A stretch of DNA of 47,219 nt from Bacteroidota bacterium (GTDB lineage: Bacteria > Bacteroidota > Bacteroidia > Cytophagales > Cyclobacteriaceae): positions 1 to 47,219 of the forward strand of contig JAJRQT010000008.1 of assembly GCA_024280115.1 (NCBI GenBank), in the 5' to 3' direction. The notes under the pieces are model-generated. The model was not told the DNA's origin. It saw only the letters and a program-made list of their open reading frames with translations, and ran no database searches. The position numbers were made by a program, and so were the translations under genes. Each line of letters starts with the position of its first letter. Positions within the stretch are counted from its first letter, which is position 1. This document shows, piece after piece, positions 17,643 through 26,584 of this stretch.

Positions 17643-18521
17643 TCAATTCCGATACCTTTTTTTGTAAGAATGCCAGGTATTCATCGACTTTGTAAGTGCA
17701 AGCTCACAATCTTGTTTTATGTTATAACACTGTAATCCAAATTTCCCATTGTAACCGTTGTCCTTTAGTAATTTCACCAGCTTGTAGGTATCAAAAGTTC
17801 CCTCTCCAAGTGGTTGAATGAGTTGGTCCCAATCCATATCTTTGGTATTTCCCGAGTCAGCCCCATTTATGGAAACCATGTACAAATAGGGTATAGCTTC
17901 CAAAGCCTTGTCTTCCCATCCTTCTTCTCCTTCCACTTTCAATAGATGACAAGTATTAAAAATAACACCAACATTATCTCGATTAATCATTTTAGCCATT
18001 TTTATAGAATGAGCAGATCTTTCACAATAGTTATTTGCATGAGGATAAATGGCTATTTTCACCTTATATGGAGCGGTAAAATCAGCCAGCTTCTGTATGC
18101 CATTGGTAAACAATTTATCGCCTTCGGTTTTGTTGTCCATATACTTTTTTGCATTCAAAAAAAGAGCAACTAATAAATCCCTATTTTTTGAATCTTTTAT
18201 AATCTCTTTGATCTCTTCATTGTAAACAATTGCACCATCATCTGTTAGGGTCATTCCCCAATAAATTTCAGGCATATCCAGCCCTGCTTTATCCAAAGAA
18301 GATCTGCGATCAAAATAGTTTTCGCTTATATGTCCGGATAATCCATCAAATCCGATTTTTTTAATCAAGGCCGCCTGATCATCAAAACCTACTGGGGCAT
18401 TTGGCAATGTTCTTATCCCGTTGTTGAAACAGTAAAAAACATTATCCAATTCCTTATTTGTCGAACAGGAAATGGTGGATACTAATAGAAAGAGGATTAA
18501 TAATAATTTCAAGCTTTTCAT
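17643..18521 (-). CDS. lipoprotein sugar-phosphate isomerase/epimerase (TIM-barrel)
   Basis: AP-endonuclease-2-type (xylose-isomerase-like) TIM barrel, 292 aa, predicted lipoprotein: hydrophobic leader then lipobox STISC with Cys19. Family metal-site features are visible: KIAIYPHANNYCERS (about 160), NVGVIFNTCHLLK, and the late FGLQCYNIK strand, although the second catalytic Glu usual in this family (ExH) is replaced by YPH. Such lipoproteins are routinely encoded beside Gfo/Idh/MocA oxidoreductases and act on sugars or inositols in the periplasm; the substrate is not known. It is the last gene of the six-gene minus-strand operon, 2 bases after the preceding stop codon. Confidence 0.85.
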   Translation of the reverse strand: MKSLKLLLILFLLVSTISCSTNKELDNVFYCFNNGIRTLPNAPVGFDDQAALIKKIGFDGLSGHISENYFDRRSSLDKAGLDMPEIYWGMTLTDDGAIVYNEEIKEIIKDSKNRDLLVALFLNAKKYMDNKTEGDKLFTNGIQKLADFTAPYKVKIAIYPHANNYCERSAHSIKMAKMINRDNVGVIFNTCHLLKVEGEEGWEDKALEAIPYLYMVSINGADSGNTKDMDWDQLIQPLGEGTFDTYKLVKLLKDNGYNGKFGLQCYNIKQDCELALTKSMNTWHSYKKRYRN

Positions 18522-18523
18522 GA

Positions 18524-19888
18524 TTACTTTAATTTTACTTCCTGATACTTATTCATCCAATCAATTACATTTTTATCAAGCCACTTCTCTCTGAAAGGTC
18601 GGGTGAGCATTGCATTTGCTGCATTGTCACCTACGAATTGCCCGGCTTTTTGATCCCATGTTAATTTTGAATCCAAGGTAATTGAAATAAGCCCCATCAT
18701 GGTGAGCAAGTAAACATTGTAACCTACTTCAAGTGGTTCAAGAGTTGATTTTCCCGTTTCAATTCCTTTTAAAAAGTCTGCTTTATCTGTCAAAGTATCT
18801 TTATAAGAAATATCATTTTTACCGGATTCAAATTTTAAAATAGAATCGCTGCTCGCCGACAATTTATTAGGATATTCTATTCTAACCCAACCATCCTCGC
18901 CGATGAATTTAACAAATGGCACATCAATCATATATTTTAATTTCAGCCCATCCGCAAATTCGTAATTAAGGTTGAATGCACTTATTGTGTGCCAGATCCC
19001 TTTATCAAAGGTTCCTGTGCCTTCTACAGTAACCGGATTTTCAAGCTCCTTTTTCATTCCCCAAAGCGCGATGTCGTTCAGATGCGCGCCCCAGTTTGTA
19101 ATCATCCCGTTGCAATAATCGGAAATACGCAGCCAACCGGGACGTGAATCAATTGTTCCCGGTTCATGCACTCGTTGCATGGTATATGGTGCCGGAAAGG
19201 CTGGCCCTAACCACATATCGTAATTCAATTCTTTTGGAACAGGCATGGTTTTCTGAGGACCCAGGGCGCTTCCATTCAATTCGCCAGGAACACCCACAAT
19301 TACCTCTTTCAGATTTCCAATGACTTTGTTGTGCACCAATTCCACCGCGCGGTTCATTTCCCGTATTGATCGAAACTCGCTGTCCAGTCTGCCGGTAACC
19401 CCTTTGGCTTTTACGGCCTCAACCACCGCTTTTCCATGCATCGGAGCGGTGGTAAATGCCTTTTCCATTGAAACATGTTTCCCAGCAAGTGCTGCTGCGA
19501 TAGTAGCCGGAGCGTGCCAGTGATCCGGTGTCGTTATCATTACTGCATCTACATCCTTGTTGTTGATTACATCACGATAGTCATCATAGGTTTTTACCCC
19601 TTTGTACGATTGCCCATCTTTTGAATACGCTTCGTTGACCACTTTTGCAGCATTTGCCATTCTCCATGAATCCACATCGTTAATGGCAACTACTCTACAA
19701 TTTTTTAGTTTCAAAAATCCATTTTTCAGATTGGCATTTACTGCTTGTCTTCCGGTTCCTATCATCCCGATATTTATTTGGTTGCTAGGGGCGCCTCCAC
19801 CAAAAACTGTAGCAGGCACAATGGTTGGAACAAAAATTCCTGCAATAGCTGATGTGCCTGTCTTTTGTATAAATTTCCTGCGTTTCAT
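18524..19888 (-). CDS. Tat-exported Gfo/Idh/MocA oxidoreductase (1)
   Basis: NAD(P)-dependent sugar oxidoreductase, 454 aa. The N-terminus MKRRKFIQKTGTSAIAGIF is a twin-arginine signal, so the enzyme is exported folded with its cofactor. The Rossmann fold follows with INIGMIGTGRQ at about residue 37; the DHWHAPATIAAALAGKHVSMEKA block carries the EKP-equivalent (here MEKA) and the DHWH motif typical of the exported subfamily. The second domain has YDMWLGPAFPAPY, SRPGWLRISDYCNGMITNWGAHLNDIALWG. The normal proline of the EKP motif is replaced by Ala (EKAF), unlike paralogue 2 (QKPTS). It sits between the URO-D-family gene and the isomerase lipoprotein; the 175-base gap upstream (19889-20063) holds no gene. 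Confidence 0.92.
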   Translation of the reverse strand: MKRRKFIQKTGTSAIAGIFVPTIVPATVFGGGAPSNQINIGMIGTGRQAVNANLKNGFLKLKNCRVVAINDVDSWRMANAAKVVNEAYSKDGQSYKGVKTYDDYRDVINNKDVDAVMITTPDHWHAPATIAAALAGKHVSMEKAFTTAPMHGKAVVEAVKAKGVTGRLDSEFRSIREMNRAVELVHNKVIGNLKEVIVGVPGELNGSALGPQKTMPVPKELNYDMWLGPAFPAPYTMQRVHEPGTIDSRPGWLRISDYCNGMITNWGAHLNDIALWGMKKELENPVTVEGTGTFDKGIWHTISAFNLNYEFADGLKLKYMIDVPFVKFIGEDGWVRIEYPNKLSASSDSILKFESGKNDISYKDTLTDKADFLKGIETGKSTLEPLEVGYNVYLLTMMGLISITLDSKLTWDQKAGQFVGDNAANAMLTRPFREKWLDKNVIDWMNKYQEVKLK

Positions 19889-20063
19889 ATTAATTGCATT
19901 AAGCTTAATGATATTAAATCCAGATCTGAAGTTAATTTCTAATATTCATTTATTTGGGTTCTTAGGTCACCACATTTGGCAATCTCTCAAAAATAGGTTT
20001 CATCTTGAATGTTGTATAGGCATTCATTAGATTACTGTTTTGGGTTGCCGGATGCGGGCACAT

Positions 20064-21218
20064 TTAATACTTGTATTCCATGAGCGTTTTCCACATTGCC
20101 ATAACATTTTCCGGGGGTACTTCAGCCTGGATGTTGTGGACTGTATTAAATACGAATCCGCCTCCCGGGGCCAGCGCTTCAATATTTCTTTTCACATCAT
20201 CCTGGACATCCTGTATAGTCCCGGATGGCAACACACGTTGAGTATCGACGCCTCCTCCCCAAAAAACCATCGAATCTCCAAAGTCTTTTTTCAATTGAAA
20301 AGGCTCCATACCTGTTGCAGTTATATGAACCGGATTCAAAATGTCAACTCCCATTTCAATTAAATCAGGAATGATAGGGCGCACATTTCCACATGAATGA
20401 AATATCAATTTTACCTTTGGCGCCTTTTGTTTAATGAAACTCAGAATCCTTGAAAAATGTGGTTTATAAAAATCCCTGAACTGTTCAGGACTGATCAATT
20501 GTGACTGCTGAGTGCCGTAATCGTCTCCTTCTCCAACAATGTCAACGACATCACCTAATTCATTCAGCGCTTCATCCCAGAATTCTATTTTCAAATCTGC
20601 CAGCTTCCCAATTAACTTGTCTGAGTTGGCAGGATATAGTAAGGGATCCATCATTGCATTTGTCATTCCACGAACTCGTTGATGCATTTCGAACAAACCG
20701 GCACACAGGCCCTTGGTCATCACGATTTTATCCTGATTTCTAAATTGAATTGCTTTTTTTCGTAAACCCACAAACCGGAGTTTGTTCCCTCCGTCTGGCC
20801 ATGGAAAACCTTCTACAATATTTCCCTCTTCAAAATCGACATGCTCCAAAGGATTTTTAACCAATGAAAACCAATAACCGTTCTTAGGAAAATGATGGAC
20901 AAAACTCCATTCATCCAGATACTCCCAATAATCACCGCGATCTTTTAATTTTGAATATACATCCCAATTGTGGCTTGTTAGTGGGAAAATACCGCGAGTG
21001 TCCACTTTCAGTTCATTCAGCATATCCTCTGAAGGAATTACGATTTGTTGAATTACATCCGACCAAATTGGTTCTGATGCTTGCTTTCCGAGGTATTTTC
21101 GAAGATTTTGATAGGCTGTGTTTGTTATTCCAGTCCATGGGGTGCCTGCTAAATCAAATGGTATCCGGTCAGGTTCTTCATGATTGAGCGCTTTGAATAT
21201 TCTTTCCCTGGAGTTCAT
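20064..21218 (-). CDS. uroporphyrinogen-decarboxylase-family protein (MtaA/CmuA-like)
   Basis: 384 aa TIM-barrel of the URO-D superfamily, cytoplasmic. It is not a haem-pathway HemE: the opening MNSRERIFKALNHEEPDRIPFD and the FHSCGNVRPIIPDLIEMGVDILNPV block are those of the methyltransferase-like branch. The zinc ligands of MtaA-type corrinoid methyltransferases are partly present: His274 and Cys276 (HSCG), but the third Cys near the C-terminus is missing and the place reads FNTVHNIQAEVPPEN. No corrinoid protein is encoded nearby. Members of this branch are common in Bacteroidota glycan loci, with unknown function. The ATG follows the TAG of the transporter directly, so they are translationally coupled. 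Confidence 0.88.
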   Translation of the reverse strand: MNSRERIFKALNHEEPDRIPFDLAGTPWTGITNTAYQNLRKYLGKQASEPIWSDVIQQIVIPSEDMLNELKVDTRGIFPLTSHNWDVYSKLKDRGDYWEYLDEWSFVHHFPKNGYWFSLVKNPLEHVDFEEGNIVEGFPWPDGGNKLRFVGLRKKAIQFRNQDKIVMTKGLCAGLFEMHQRVRGMTNAMMDPLLYPANSDKLIGKLADLKIEFWDEALNELGDVVDIVGEGDDYGTQQSQLISPEQFRDFYKPHFSRILSFIKQKAPKVKLIFHSCGNVRPIIPDLIEMGVDILNPVHITATGMEPFQLKKDFGDSMVFWGGGVDTQRVLPSGTIQDVQDDVKRNIEALAPGGGFVFNTVHNIQAEVPPENVMAMWKTLMEYKY

Positions 21219-22496
21219 CTATATTTTCGTCAAAGGTTTCATTTTTGGAACGAGCAAATGGATAACCACTATACCAATTAAATAACCACAAGAAATAACT
21301 GCGAAAGCTATTTTGTAACCCTCTGTTCCTTCCTCGTTTAATATGTAGCCGACCAATAAAGCCATTAAAATTCCACCCAGCGTACTCACTGTGGTTGCAA
21401 AACCTGTAGCTGTGGCCACCACTTGTTTGGGAAAAAGATCAGTTATTACGGTGAATATATTGGCCGACCATGAGCAATGTGCTGCCGCTGCAAGGGCAAT
21501 AAGTCCAACACTTATAGTCATTGATGAATAATATGGAACTGTCATTACAGGTAATACCAACAATGCCGAACCCAGCATGGTAATTTTCCTGGAATAATTA
21601 ACAGATTTGCCTTTTTTAATTAGCCATGAAGAAATTGCTCCTCCGGCTATTCCGCCAAAATCGGCGATAACATAGATAGAAACCAGTGGTAAGGCCAGTT
21701 CTTTTAAATCGATTCCGAATTTTGAGTGTAAAAATTTCGCTCCCCAAAAAAGGTAAAACCACCACACCGGATCAGCAAATAATTTTCCAAAAGCCACTGC
21801 CCATGTTTGCCGGTGTTTGAGCAGTTTAACCCAACTTACTTTAATATTGTCAACCTCTGGTTCACCATCCTCGATAAAATCAATTTCGGCCTGGTTAGTA
21901 AATCTGCTTTGTCGTGGAGTATTATATAAAATCAACCAAAATATCAACCAAAATATACCGAGCAAACCAGATAGAATGAATACCCATTTCCATGAGCCAA
22001 AGGAAGCAATTATTAAGGGAATTAAAATTGGAGCCAGAATCGCACCGACATTCGAACCTCCATTAAACAAGCCCGTAGCAAAGGCTCTTTCTTTTTTAGG
22101 GAACCATTCAGCAATAGTTTTTATAGCAGCAGGAAAATTACCTGCTTCACTTAGTCCCAGGCCAACCCTGGCAAGTGCAAAACCAATCCAGCTTCGGGCT
22201 GCGGCATGCAACATGCTGGCAATACTCCACAAACTCACAGCAAGGGCAAACCCCCAGCGGGTTCCCAGGCGATCGATTACGTATCCAACCAGCAGGGTGC
22301 CTATTGCATAGGCAAATTGAAATGACGACACAATGTATCCGTATTCCATCTCTGTCCAGCCAATTTCTGTTTCCAGTAATGGAGCCAGAATCCCCATCAA
22401 AAACCTGTCAAAATAATTTACCGTGGTTGCAAAAAATAGCAGCGCTACAATCACCCAACGGAAATTGGTTTTTTTTAGGTTTTGATGATTATTCAA
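21219..22496 (-). CDS. MFS hexuronate-type transporter (ACS family, ExuT-like)
   Basis: Inner-membrane proton-coupled symporter, 425 aa, 12 predicted helices. It opens with FRWVIVALLFFATTVNYFDR, the family start including the conserved NYFDR, and has the motif GYVIDRLGTRWGF between helices 2 and 3. Family context (anion:cation symporter) includes ExuT for glucuronate/galacturonate and related sugar-acid carriers, which fits the uronate genes on the other side of the LacI gene. Oddity: the frame has no ATG before helix 1; an in-frame TAA lies 9 codons upstream and the first possible start is a TTG at 22496. The next Met is inside helix 1. It is followed without a gap by the URO-D-family gene. 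Confidence 0.9.
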   Translation of the reverse strand: MNNHQNLKKTNFRWVIVALLFFATTVNYFDRFLMGILAPLLETEIGWTEMEYGYIVSSFQFAYAIGTLLVGYVIDRLGTRWGFALAVSLWSIASMLHAAARSWIGFALARVGLGLSEAGNFPAAIKTIAEWFPKKERAFATGLFNGGSNVGAILAPILIPLIIASFGSWKWVFILSGLLGIFWLIFWLILYNTPRQSRFTNQAEIDFIEDGEPEVDNIKVSWVKLLKHRQTWAVAFGKLFADPVWWFYLFWGAKFLHSKFGIDLKELALPLVSIYVIADFGGIAGGAISSWLIKKGKSVNYSRKITMLGSALLVLPVMTVPYYSSMTISVGLIALAAAAHCSWSANIFTVITDLFPKQVVATATGFATTVSTLGGILMALLVGYILNEEGTEGYKIAFAVISCGYLIGIVVIHLLVPKMKPLTKI

Positions 22497-22637
22497 TGAA
22501 TTGTTTTTATTAAATACTTCTTAAGATTATTGCACTGAAATTACCTTTTACAATATCCAATTATTTCTGGTAAAGTATATCAACTCTTATAATATTCTTA
22601 GAAGTATTTTTCGATTTTCCAGATTAACTTTTATCCG

Positions 22638-23540
22638 CTATTCGTTTTTATACTTTTCGAATTGTTCGGCAATTTTGGCTTCTTTATGGTCTCCTGTATG
22701 TACAAGTACCCTGTAACGCAATGTAATTGTTTCACCTTTTTTAAGTATCGTGTTTTTCCCGTTTTCCGGCCAATACATTGGAGTTGGTGAGAAAAACCCG
22801 TAGTCACGTGTAAACCACGGTGTGGGGTACCATTCATTGGAAGGATGCTGCATTATTGCCATCCCTTCCGTTTTTCCCATTCTTTTTCCATGGTAATCAA
22901 TCCATGCGGATCGTTTTCCAAAAGTTCCTTTTTCACCTGTTTCACCCTCTGCATTCACAATAGTTCCATTATTTGTAACAGCTAAATCCGGATCCATCCT
23001 ACCGCTAAAAAGCGAATGATTGGTTTTGTTTATGGTAACATCCAGTAGCATTTCCATGGTAATTTCAAAATCAATTTGATACAATTCTTTTGAAGGCGCG
23101 GTTATTGTGATAGTACGAAAATCTTTAATAGGCGCCATGGCTCCGGGGCGTTTCCAGATATTTTCATTTTCAATAATGGCTTTTTCTCCACCCGATTCAA
23201 TAATGTCGGCCCTGAGCGGAATAATTTGACCACGTTCCAATCCCTCCTGCCAATAGTTTCCTCCGTTTACCTGGTCGCATCCAAAAAAGAGAGAGCTATG
23301 ATGCGGATAGTTGGCATTCCTCATAGATGTTACACTTGCATTTGAAGGTCCGTTCACAGGGAAAAAGAAGGGATATTTTTCATGTTCTGACAGAATATAA
23401 TTTGTCAACAAATCGCCGTTGATTCTAATTTCAATTTTATCTTCTACTTTGATTGCAGTTACTTTTGGTTGGGCCAGCAGGGGCTGACCGATTAAAAGTA
23501 ACATTAGCGGATACACTAATTGAATGGTTTTTATATTCAT
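22638..23540 (-). CDS. secreted DUF6807/PmoA-family protein
   Basis: 300 aa with a signal peptide (about residues 1-23, ending LLAQPKV). It matches the DUF6807 family, sometimes labelled PmoA or methane-oxygenase-like although no link to methane exists: FPVNGPSNASVTSMRNANYPHHSSLFFGCDQVNGGNYW, HPSNEWYPTPWFTRDYGFFSPTP and LRYRVLVHTGD near the end are its typical blocks (the first one is cited as positions 58-96). The fold is a beta-sandwich resembling galactose-mutarotase-like domains. Such proteins occur beside Gfo/Idh/MocA oxidoreductases in sugar loci; the function is unproven. A fragment of a second member of the family lies at 25083-25214. Confidence 0.85.
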   Translation of the reverse strand: MNIKTIQLVYPLMLLLIGQPLLAQPKVTAIKVEDKIEIRINGDLLTNYILSEHEKYPFFFPVNGPSNASVTSMRNANYPHHSSLFFGCDQVNGGNYWQEGLERGQIIPLRADIIESGGEKAIIENENIWKRPGAMAPIKDFRTITITAPSKELYQIDFEITMEMLLDVTINKTNHSLFSGRMDPDLAVTNNGTIVNAEGETGEKGTFGKRSAWIDYHGKRMGKTEGMAIMQHPSNEWYPTPWFTRDYGFFSPTPMYWPENGKNTILKKGETITLRYRVLVHTGDHKEAKIAEQFEKYKNE

Positions 23541-23678
23541 AATGATGTTATTTAAGTATTTGAACTATATGGCATTTCCCTAACGAAGCGGAGAAATGAA
23601 TCGGAATTATACTTAAGTGCCATTAACCTATACTCTCTGAATAAGTGGAGATAATTCTGTTTGAGAAATCACTCACTT

Positions 23679-25052
23679 TTAAACTTCTACATAGCTTGTG
23701 CCGTAAGGTTTTCTCTGCGGCCTGCTCAGCATGGCATTTGCTTCGGAATCGTTTACAAACTTTTCGGTTTCCGGGTTCCACATCAATTTCCTACCAGATT
23801 TCATAGCGATATGACTGATAAGGCAAACAGAACAAGACCGGTGGCCTATTTCAATTGGAGATATAGGTTGTTTCCTTGTCTTGATGCAATCCAGCCAATT
23901 TCCGTGTTGTTCATTACTTACGTAAAGGTGGATTTCATTATCCCCAATTTTTGATTTCAATATTTCCGGATCGCTGGCATCCAGCGCTTTGGCGCTTTTT
24001 TCCTTGCTCACCGGATCGCTGGCGGTAGCACTATAGCTGCCTCTTGATACAAATATCCAGCCCTCGGTACCAATGTATTTTATACCATTGGTATAGCCGC
24101 CGGTTGTGTACATAGATATTCCATTGGCATATTCCGCTTTTACCATAAAATCACCGTGGACATCCCACAAACCTGATTTGGGAAATTCAGCAACTGCTTC
24201 GACGGAAATGGGGCCGGTCAACTCAGTATCCATACCCCAGGCCGCAGAATCGAAATGATGCTGCCCCCAACCAGTGATCATACCAGCGCCAAATTGTTCT
24301 CTTCTGAGCCAACCCGGCCGGCTATAACCCGACTGTGGATGCACGCCAATTTCTGTATAGGGAACTTCAGGTGTAGATCCCAACCACATGTCATAATTAA
24401 GCGCTTTTGGGATCGGCATTGGATCAGCCTCGGGACCGGAGGGGTCACCTGGTAGTCCTACTTTCACGGTATGCAATTTGCCAATCCTTCCATTCCTCAC
24501 AAGCTCTGCAGCGATCCTGAACTGGGGTGAAGATCGTTGCTGGGTTCCTACCTGTAGAATCACTTTCTCTCGTTGCACAACATCACTAAGTAATCGTCCC
24601 TCCTCCAGAGTCAGGGAGGTTGGTTTTTGCAAATAAATATCTTTGCCAGCCATAGCAGCTTCCAGGGCGGGCTGCGAATGCCAATGATCCGGAGTGGAAA
24701 TCAGGACTGCATCGATATCTTTATTGGCCAGCATATCATGGTAATCTTCATACATGGTAGCTTCTAAATACCCCTTTTTATATTTTTTGGTATAGTAATT
24801 TTCAACTAGTACTTTGGCATCTGCCAATCGATTGCTGTCCAGATCACTCACAGCTACCATCCTGGCCTGATCATATTTTAGCGTTTCGGCCATATCATGG
24901 CTTCTCGCAATACGACCACAGCCAATCTGACCGACATTAATTTTGTTGCTTGGAGCATTCTTACCAAATACTGATGATGGCACTATCGTTGGTACCGCTA
25001 TTGTCGTAATCGCAGAAGCCAGGGTATTTCTTACAAATTTTCTTCTTTCCAT
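23679..25052 (-). CDS. Tat-exported Gfo/Idh/MocA oxidoreductase (2)
   Basis: Periplasmic NAD(P)-dependent sugar oxidoreductase, 457 aa. N-terminal twin-arginine-type leader MERRKFVRNTLASAITTIA, then Rossmann motif INVGQIGCGRIARS. It has the catalytic-type motif LQKPTSLTLEEGRLL (QKP in place of EKP) and DHWHSQPALEAAMAGKDIY. The second domain carries YDMWLGSTPEVPYTE and SRPGWLRREQFGAGMITGWG. It is a paralogue of gene 18524-19888, sharing the same domain plan, but it keeps the proline. First gene of the six-gene operon; its promoter and LacI operator lie at 25237-25277, giving a leader of about 180 bases that contains a gene fragment. Confidence 0.93.
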   Translation of the reverse strand: MERRKFVRNTLASAITTIAVPTIVPSSVFGKNAPSNKINVGQIGCGRIARSHDMAETLKYDQARMVAVSDLDSNRLADAKVLVENYYTKKYKKGYLEATMYEDYHDMLANKDIDAVLISTPDHWHSQPALEAAMAGKDIYLQKPTSLTLEEGRLLSDVVQREKVILQVGTQQRSSPQFRIAAELVRNGRIGKLHTVKVGLPGDPSGPEADPMPIPKALNYDMWLGSTPEVPYTEIGVHPQSGYSRPGWLRREQFGAGMITGWGQHHFDSAAWGMDTELTGPISVEAVAEFPKSGLWDVHGDFMVKAEYANGISMYTTGGYTNGIKYIGTEGWIFVSRGSYSATASDPVSKEKSAKALDASDPEILKSKIGDNEIHLYVSNEQHGNWLDCIKTRKQPISPIEIGHRSCSVCLISHIAMKSGRKLMWNPETEKFVNDSEANAMLSRPQRKPYGTSYVEV

Positions 25053-25082
25053 GATCTTTTTATATAATTTTTATAAAGCTCG

Positions 25083-25214
25083 TTAATTTTTCCATTTTAC
25101 GGATATATCATGAGCAAAAGTTTGCCAAACAGATTCTGCTTTTTCTGCTGATATTTCGTCATTGGAAGCAAATATTCTGTATTTGAGTACATACTCTTTG
25201 TTGGATTGCAAATC
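25083..25214 (-). pseudogene. 3' fragment of a second DUF6807/PmoA-family gene
   Basis: An open stretch of 43 codons with no start codon, closed by an in-frame TGA at 25217 and ending in TAA at 25083-25085. Its translation includes KEYVLKYRIFASND and later AEKAESVWQTFAHD. This aligns with the C-terminal end of the intact DUF6807 protein (ETITLRYRVLVHTGD and AKIAEQFEKY). It lies in the leader of the oxidoreductase operon, between its promoter and first gene, and is probably a leftover of a former gene at this place. Confidence 0.6.
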
Positions 25215-25236
25215 TCACTTCTGATGTAGTTTCAGA

Positions 25237-25267
25237 CAAAGCTAAAACAAAATTATAAAATACACAA
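25237..25267 (-). promoter_or_regulatory. promoter of the six-gene sugar operon
   Basis: Minus strand: TTG at 25267-25265, 20 bases, TAGCTTTG at 25244-25237, an exact match to the Bacteroidota promoter. The -33 TTG lies inside the LacI operator at 25262-25277, so binding there would block transcription. A second TAATTTTG at 25255-25248 has no well-placed TTG. Confidence 0.7.
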
Positions 25268-25277
25268 TCGATTGTGT
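25262..25277. promoter_or_regulatory. LacI-type operator O1
   Basis: ACACAATCGATTGTGT is a perfect 16-base palindrome with a central CG step, as in most LacI-family operators. It lies 96 bases upstream of the LacI gene and overlaps the -33 box of the divergent operon. Near-identical to O2 at 26489. Confidence 0.8.
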
Positions 25278-25372
25278 GTTATTTGAATTTTTTTCCTTTA
25301 CTTTATGCATCCATAAATAATTAAATTACTTTTCATTTTAATATTTTATGATTTACTCAGTAGTAATATTTA

Positions 25373-26404
25373 ATGAAAAATAGAAATAAGAATATTACCA
25401 TTTATGACGTTGCACATGCTTTGAGTGTCTCTGCCACAACCGTTTCAAGAGCTCTTAAAGACCACCACAGCATAGGAAAAGACACAAAAAAAAAGGTGAA
25501 GAAGATGGCACTAGCGATGGGATACGAACCGAATGCTATTGCTTCCGGTCTCCGGAAAAAGAAAACGCACACTATCGGTGTATTGGTCTCACAAATAAAC
25601 CGCCCCTTTATCTCCTCATTAATAAGTGGAATTGAAGAAGTAGCCAATAAGAATAAATACCACGTTTTCATCACCCAGTCACATGATTCGTATGAAAAGG
25701 AAGTTGAAGATATCAAGGCATTTTACAATAACAGGGTGGATGGTTTGATTGTTTCCCTGGCTATGGAGACGAAAAAATATGATCATTTTCTGCCCTTTTT
25801 GAAAAATAATTATCCATTGGTTTTTGCCGATAGAGTCACTTATGAAATAGAAACTGATAAAATTGTAGTTGATAACTTCGAAGCTGCATTTAAAGCCACA
25901 TCGCACTTAATTCAACAAGGATACAAAAGAATAGGACACCTGGCCGGCGCACAGCAGAGACACATGTATAAGAAAAGACTGGATGGATACACTGCAGCAT
26001 TGATTAAACATGGTATTCAACCCGAAGAGTCTTTGATCTATTATAGTAACTTGAGTCAACAAGAAGGTTGGAACGGAGCAAAATTACTTTTAGGCCAGAC
26101 CGTAAAACCAGATGCAGTCTTTGCCGCCAACGATACCTCTGCTGTTGGTTTTATGCAATATGCAGAACAACTCACCAACTATTCTATCCCTCATAATCTT
26201 GGTGTAGTTGGATTTAATAATGATCCTATTTCATCTATTGTCAGGCCAAAGTTAACCACCATCAATCACCCGGCTATGGAAATGGGGAAAAAAGCCGCAG
26301 AGTTAGTCCTAACTAAAATATCGGGCAATAGTTACACAACAATACCTCAAACCATTACTTTTAATACAGATTTAATTATTAGAGAATCTTCCATGAAAAA
26401 ATAG
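25373..26404 (+). CDS. LacI-family transcriptional regulator
   Basis: Repressor of the surrounding sugar-acid genes, 343 aa. The helix-turn-helix covers about residues 8-30 (TIYDVAHALSVSATTVSRAL), with hinge helix NAIASGLRKKKTHTIGVLV to about residue 68. The effector domain (about 70-340) is the periplasmic-binding-protein fold with VFAANDTSAVGFMQYA and VGFNNDPISSIVRPKLTTI in the usual positions. The true ligand is not readable. It stands between two divergently regulated units, each with one operator (O1, O2) sharing the core CAATCGATTG, and may also control itself through O1. Fits repression released by a pathway intermediate of uronate breakdown. Confidence 0.95.
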   Translation: MKNRNKNITIYDVAHALSVSATTVSRALKDHHSIGKDTKKKVKKMALAMGYEPNAIASGLRKKKTHTIGVLVSQINRPFISSLISGIEEVANKNKYHVFITQSHDSYEKEVEDIKAFYNNRVDGLIVSLAMETKKYDHFLPFLKNNYPLVFADRVTYEIETDKIVVDNFEAAFKATSHLIQQGYKRIGHLAGAQQRHMYKKRLDGYTAALIKHGIQPEESLIYYSNLSQQEGWNGAKLLLGQTVKPDAVFAANDTSAVGFMQYAEQLTNYSIPHNLGVVGFNNDPISSIVRPKLTTINHPAMEMGKKAAELVLTKISGNSYTTIPQTITFNTDLIIRESSMKK

Positions 26405-26488
26405 GAATTTTCGAATTATCTGTTTTCCTCCTTAACAATTAGAACCTTCGGAATTAACGCAAATGCATTACTTAAATAATAGAAAATA

Positions 26489-26510
26489 TTTACGCAATCG
26501 ATTGTGTAAA
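26489..26510. promoter_or_regulatory. LacI-type operator O2
   Basis: A 22-base inverted repeat with the core CGCAATCGATTGTG and flanks TTTA/TAAA; only one pair of positions breaks the symmetry. It contains the same CAATCGATTG as O1 and covers the -33 box of the susC promoter. Confidence 0.8.
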
Positions 26511-26533
26511 TAAATATATTTTACATACCTTCG
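26502..26533 (+). promoter_or_regulatory. promoter of susC-susD
   Basis: TTG at 26502-26504, 21 bases, TACCTTCG at 26526-26533 (one mismatch to TAnnTTTG). The TTG is part of operator O2, and the leader to the ATG at 26585 is about 45 bases. Confidence 0.7.
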
Positions 26534-26584
26534 TAGTTGCATATTTATATGCTTGAATTATTGTTAAACAAAACACAGAATGCT

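Noticed and set aside
20064..21218. HemE (haem biosynthesis uroporphyrinogen decarboxylase)
   Set aside because: Opening and HSCG block belong to the methyltransferase-like branch, and the gene is coupled to a sugar transporter.
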